Assembly (NCBI GenBank): GCA_910578735.1
Contig: CAJTSQ010000021.1
Coordinates: 1 to 37,581, forward strand
DNA: 37,581 nt
Direction of reading: 5' to 3'
From: an uncultured Oscillospiraceae bacterium
Lineage (GTDB): Bacteria > Bacillota > Clostridia > Oscillospirales > Oscillospiraceae
Part shown: positions 37,362 through 37,581 of the stretch, in pieces
How the letters are laid out: each line of letters starts with the position of its first letter
How positions within the stretch are numbered: position 1 is the first letter of the stretch
Notes under the pieces: model-generated
The model's database searches: none
Told to the model about the DNA's origin: nothing
Seen by the model: only the letters and a program-made list of their open reading frames with translations
Translations under genes and position numbers: made by a program

Positions 37362-37410
37362 AAAACGAGGGCTATCGTACCTATACGGTACGGTAGCCCT
37401 CGTTTTTTGT
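37362..37410 (+). terminator. Strong terminator after ssrA
   Basis: AAAACGAGGGCTATCGTACC (37362-37381) pairs with GGTACGGTAGCCCTCGTTTT (37387-37406) with one G-T, around a 5-base loop, and continues into T. An imperfect longer hairpin (37289-37350) with a CAACAA/TTGTTG inner stem lies between it and tmRNA. Confidence 0.88.
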
Positions 37411-37504
37411 TGCTTTCTAACCTATTCCGTATTGCCAGAACCCATTCCGTGATAATACAACAAATGCGCCGCAAAGTCAAAAAATGCGGTAGATTATAAC
37501 GGAA

Positions 37505-37543
37505 GGAGCGGCGCAAATCATGATTAAGAAGCTGTACCAATAG
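37505..37543 (+). other. Ribosome site plus seven-codon frame at the right edge
   Basis: AAGGAGCGGCG precedes ATG 37520, which encodes MIKKLYQ and stops at TAG 37541. It may be a leader peptide of a gene beyond the window. The surrounding 37410-37581 is AT-richer than the rest and shows no other gene. Confidence 0.3.
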
Positions 37544-37581
37544 GCTAAAACCGCTTGAGTAAAGTGCTGAAGGCAGCAATG

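Noticed and set aside
37352..37579. 75-codon minus-strand frame at the right edge
   Set aside because: It runs through the ssrA terminator hairpin and has no ribosome site or recognisable sequence.

Overview
The window (37,581 bp) looks like a chromosomal stretch of a moderately GC-rich Gram-positive gut anaerobe of the Clostridia, most likely Oscillospiraceae (Flavonifractor/Lawsonibacter-like). This is inferred from the Firmicutes gene set: ATP-type PEP carboxykinase, CBS-DRTGG pyrophosphatase, lipoteichoic-acid-synthase-type sulfatase, RsgI-like anti-sigma factor, strong AGGAGG ribosome sites and sigma-A promoters. The class is fairly sure; the genus is a guess. No rRNA, complete transposase or CRISPR array is present.

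Layout. 1-2230: end of an ABC-2-type transporter locus, whose second gene fuses a permease to a lipobox and a propeller-like domain. 2375-5654: ferredoxin-type aldo/keto reductase, then a sirtuin / WYL regulator / zinc-ribbon cluster with a perfect palindrome after the regulator. 5660-6215: a small ribbon-helix-helix protein with a palindromic promoter, and a 65-residue unknown. 6212-9615: YifB/ComM ATPase (minus) and a chemoreceptor with an extracellular CZB-like zinc site. 9623-14742 (minus): SLH-anchored GH5 glycosidase overlapping CutC, Mn-dependent pyrophosphatase, DUF4261-like protein. 14743-15090: no clear gene, but an inverted repeat and a promoter. 15091-18676: small HTH protein, pckA, rsmA, tRNA-Gly(GCC), YiiX-like predicted peptidase. 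18827-25185: bioY with a probable BirA operator, ECF sigma factor plus RsgI/PepSY anti-sigma factor, LTA-synthase-like enzyme, Bax-inhibitor-1 protein. 25236-26985 (minus): a second ECF sigma factor with its membrane partner. 27187-30965: ruvC-ruvA-x-DUF6054-[repeat element + DUF559 nuclease]-ruvB. 30975-34588: DUF5655-like gene, divergent small gene/HTH pair with a nested operator, a second copy of the repeat element, glmM, a SigH-like sigma factor and a zinc-ribbon protein. 34601-37285: acetyltransferase, smpB, an unknown, cyclophilin and tmRNA (ssrA). 37286-37581: terminators and AT-richer DNA that may be the edge of an element beside ssrA.

Functional themes. The ruvABC genes form one repair operon that has been split by a repeat-bounded module carrying a Vsr-like DUF559 nuclease. 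smpB and ssrA lie close together and serve trans-translation. Two sigma/anti-sigma pairs and an LTA-synthase-like gene point to envelope stress and envelope building. The most unusual signal is the modular palindromic repeat: inverted half-elements with GGGGGATTC ends occur twice 2.5 kb apart, once expanded by about 55-bp tandem units and joined to the DUF559 start codon.
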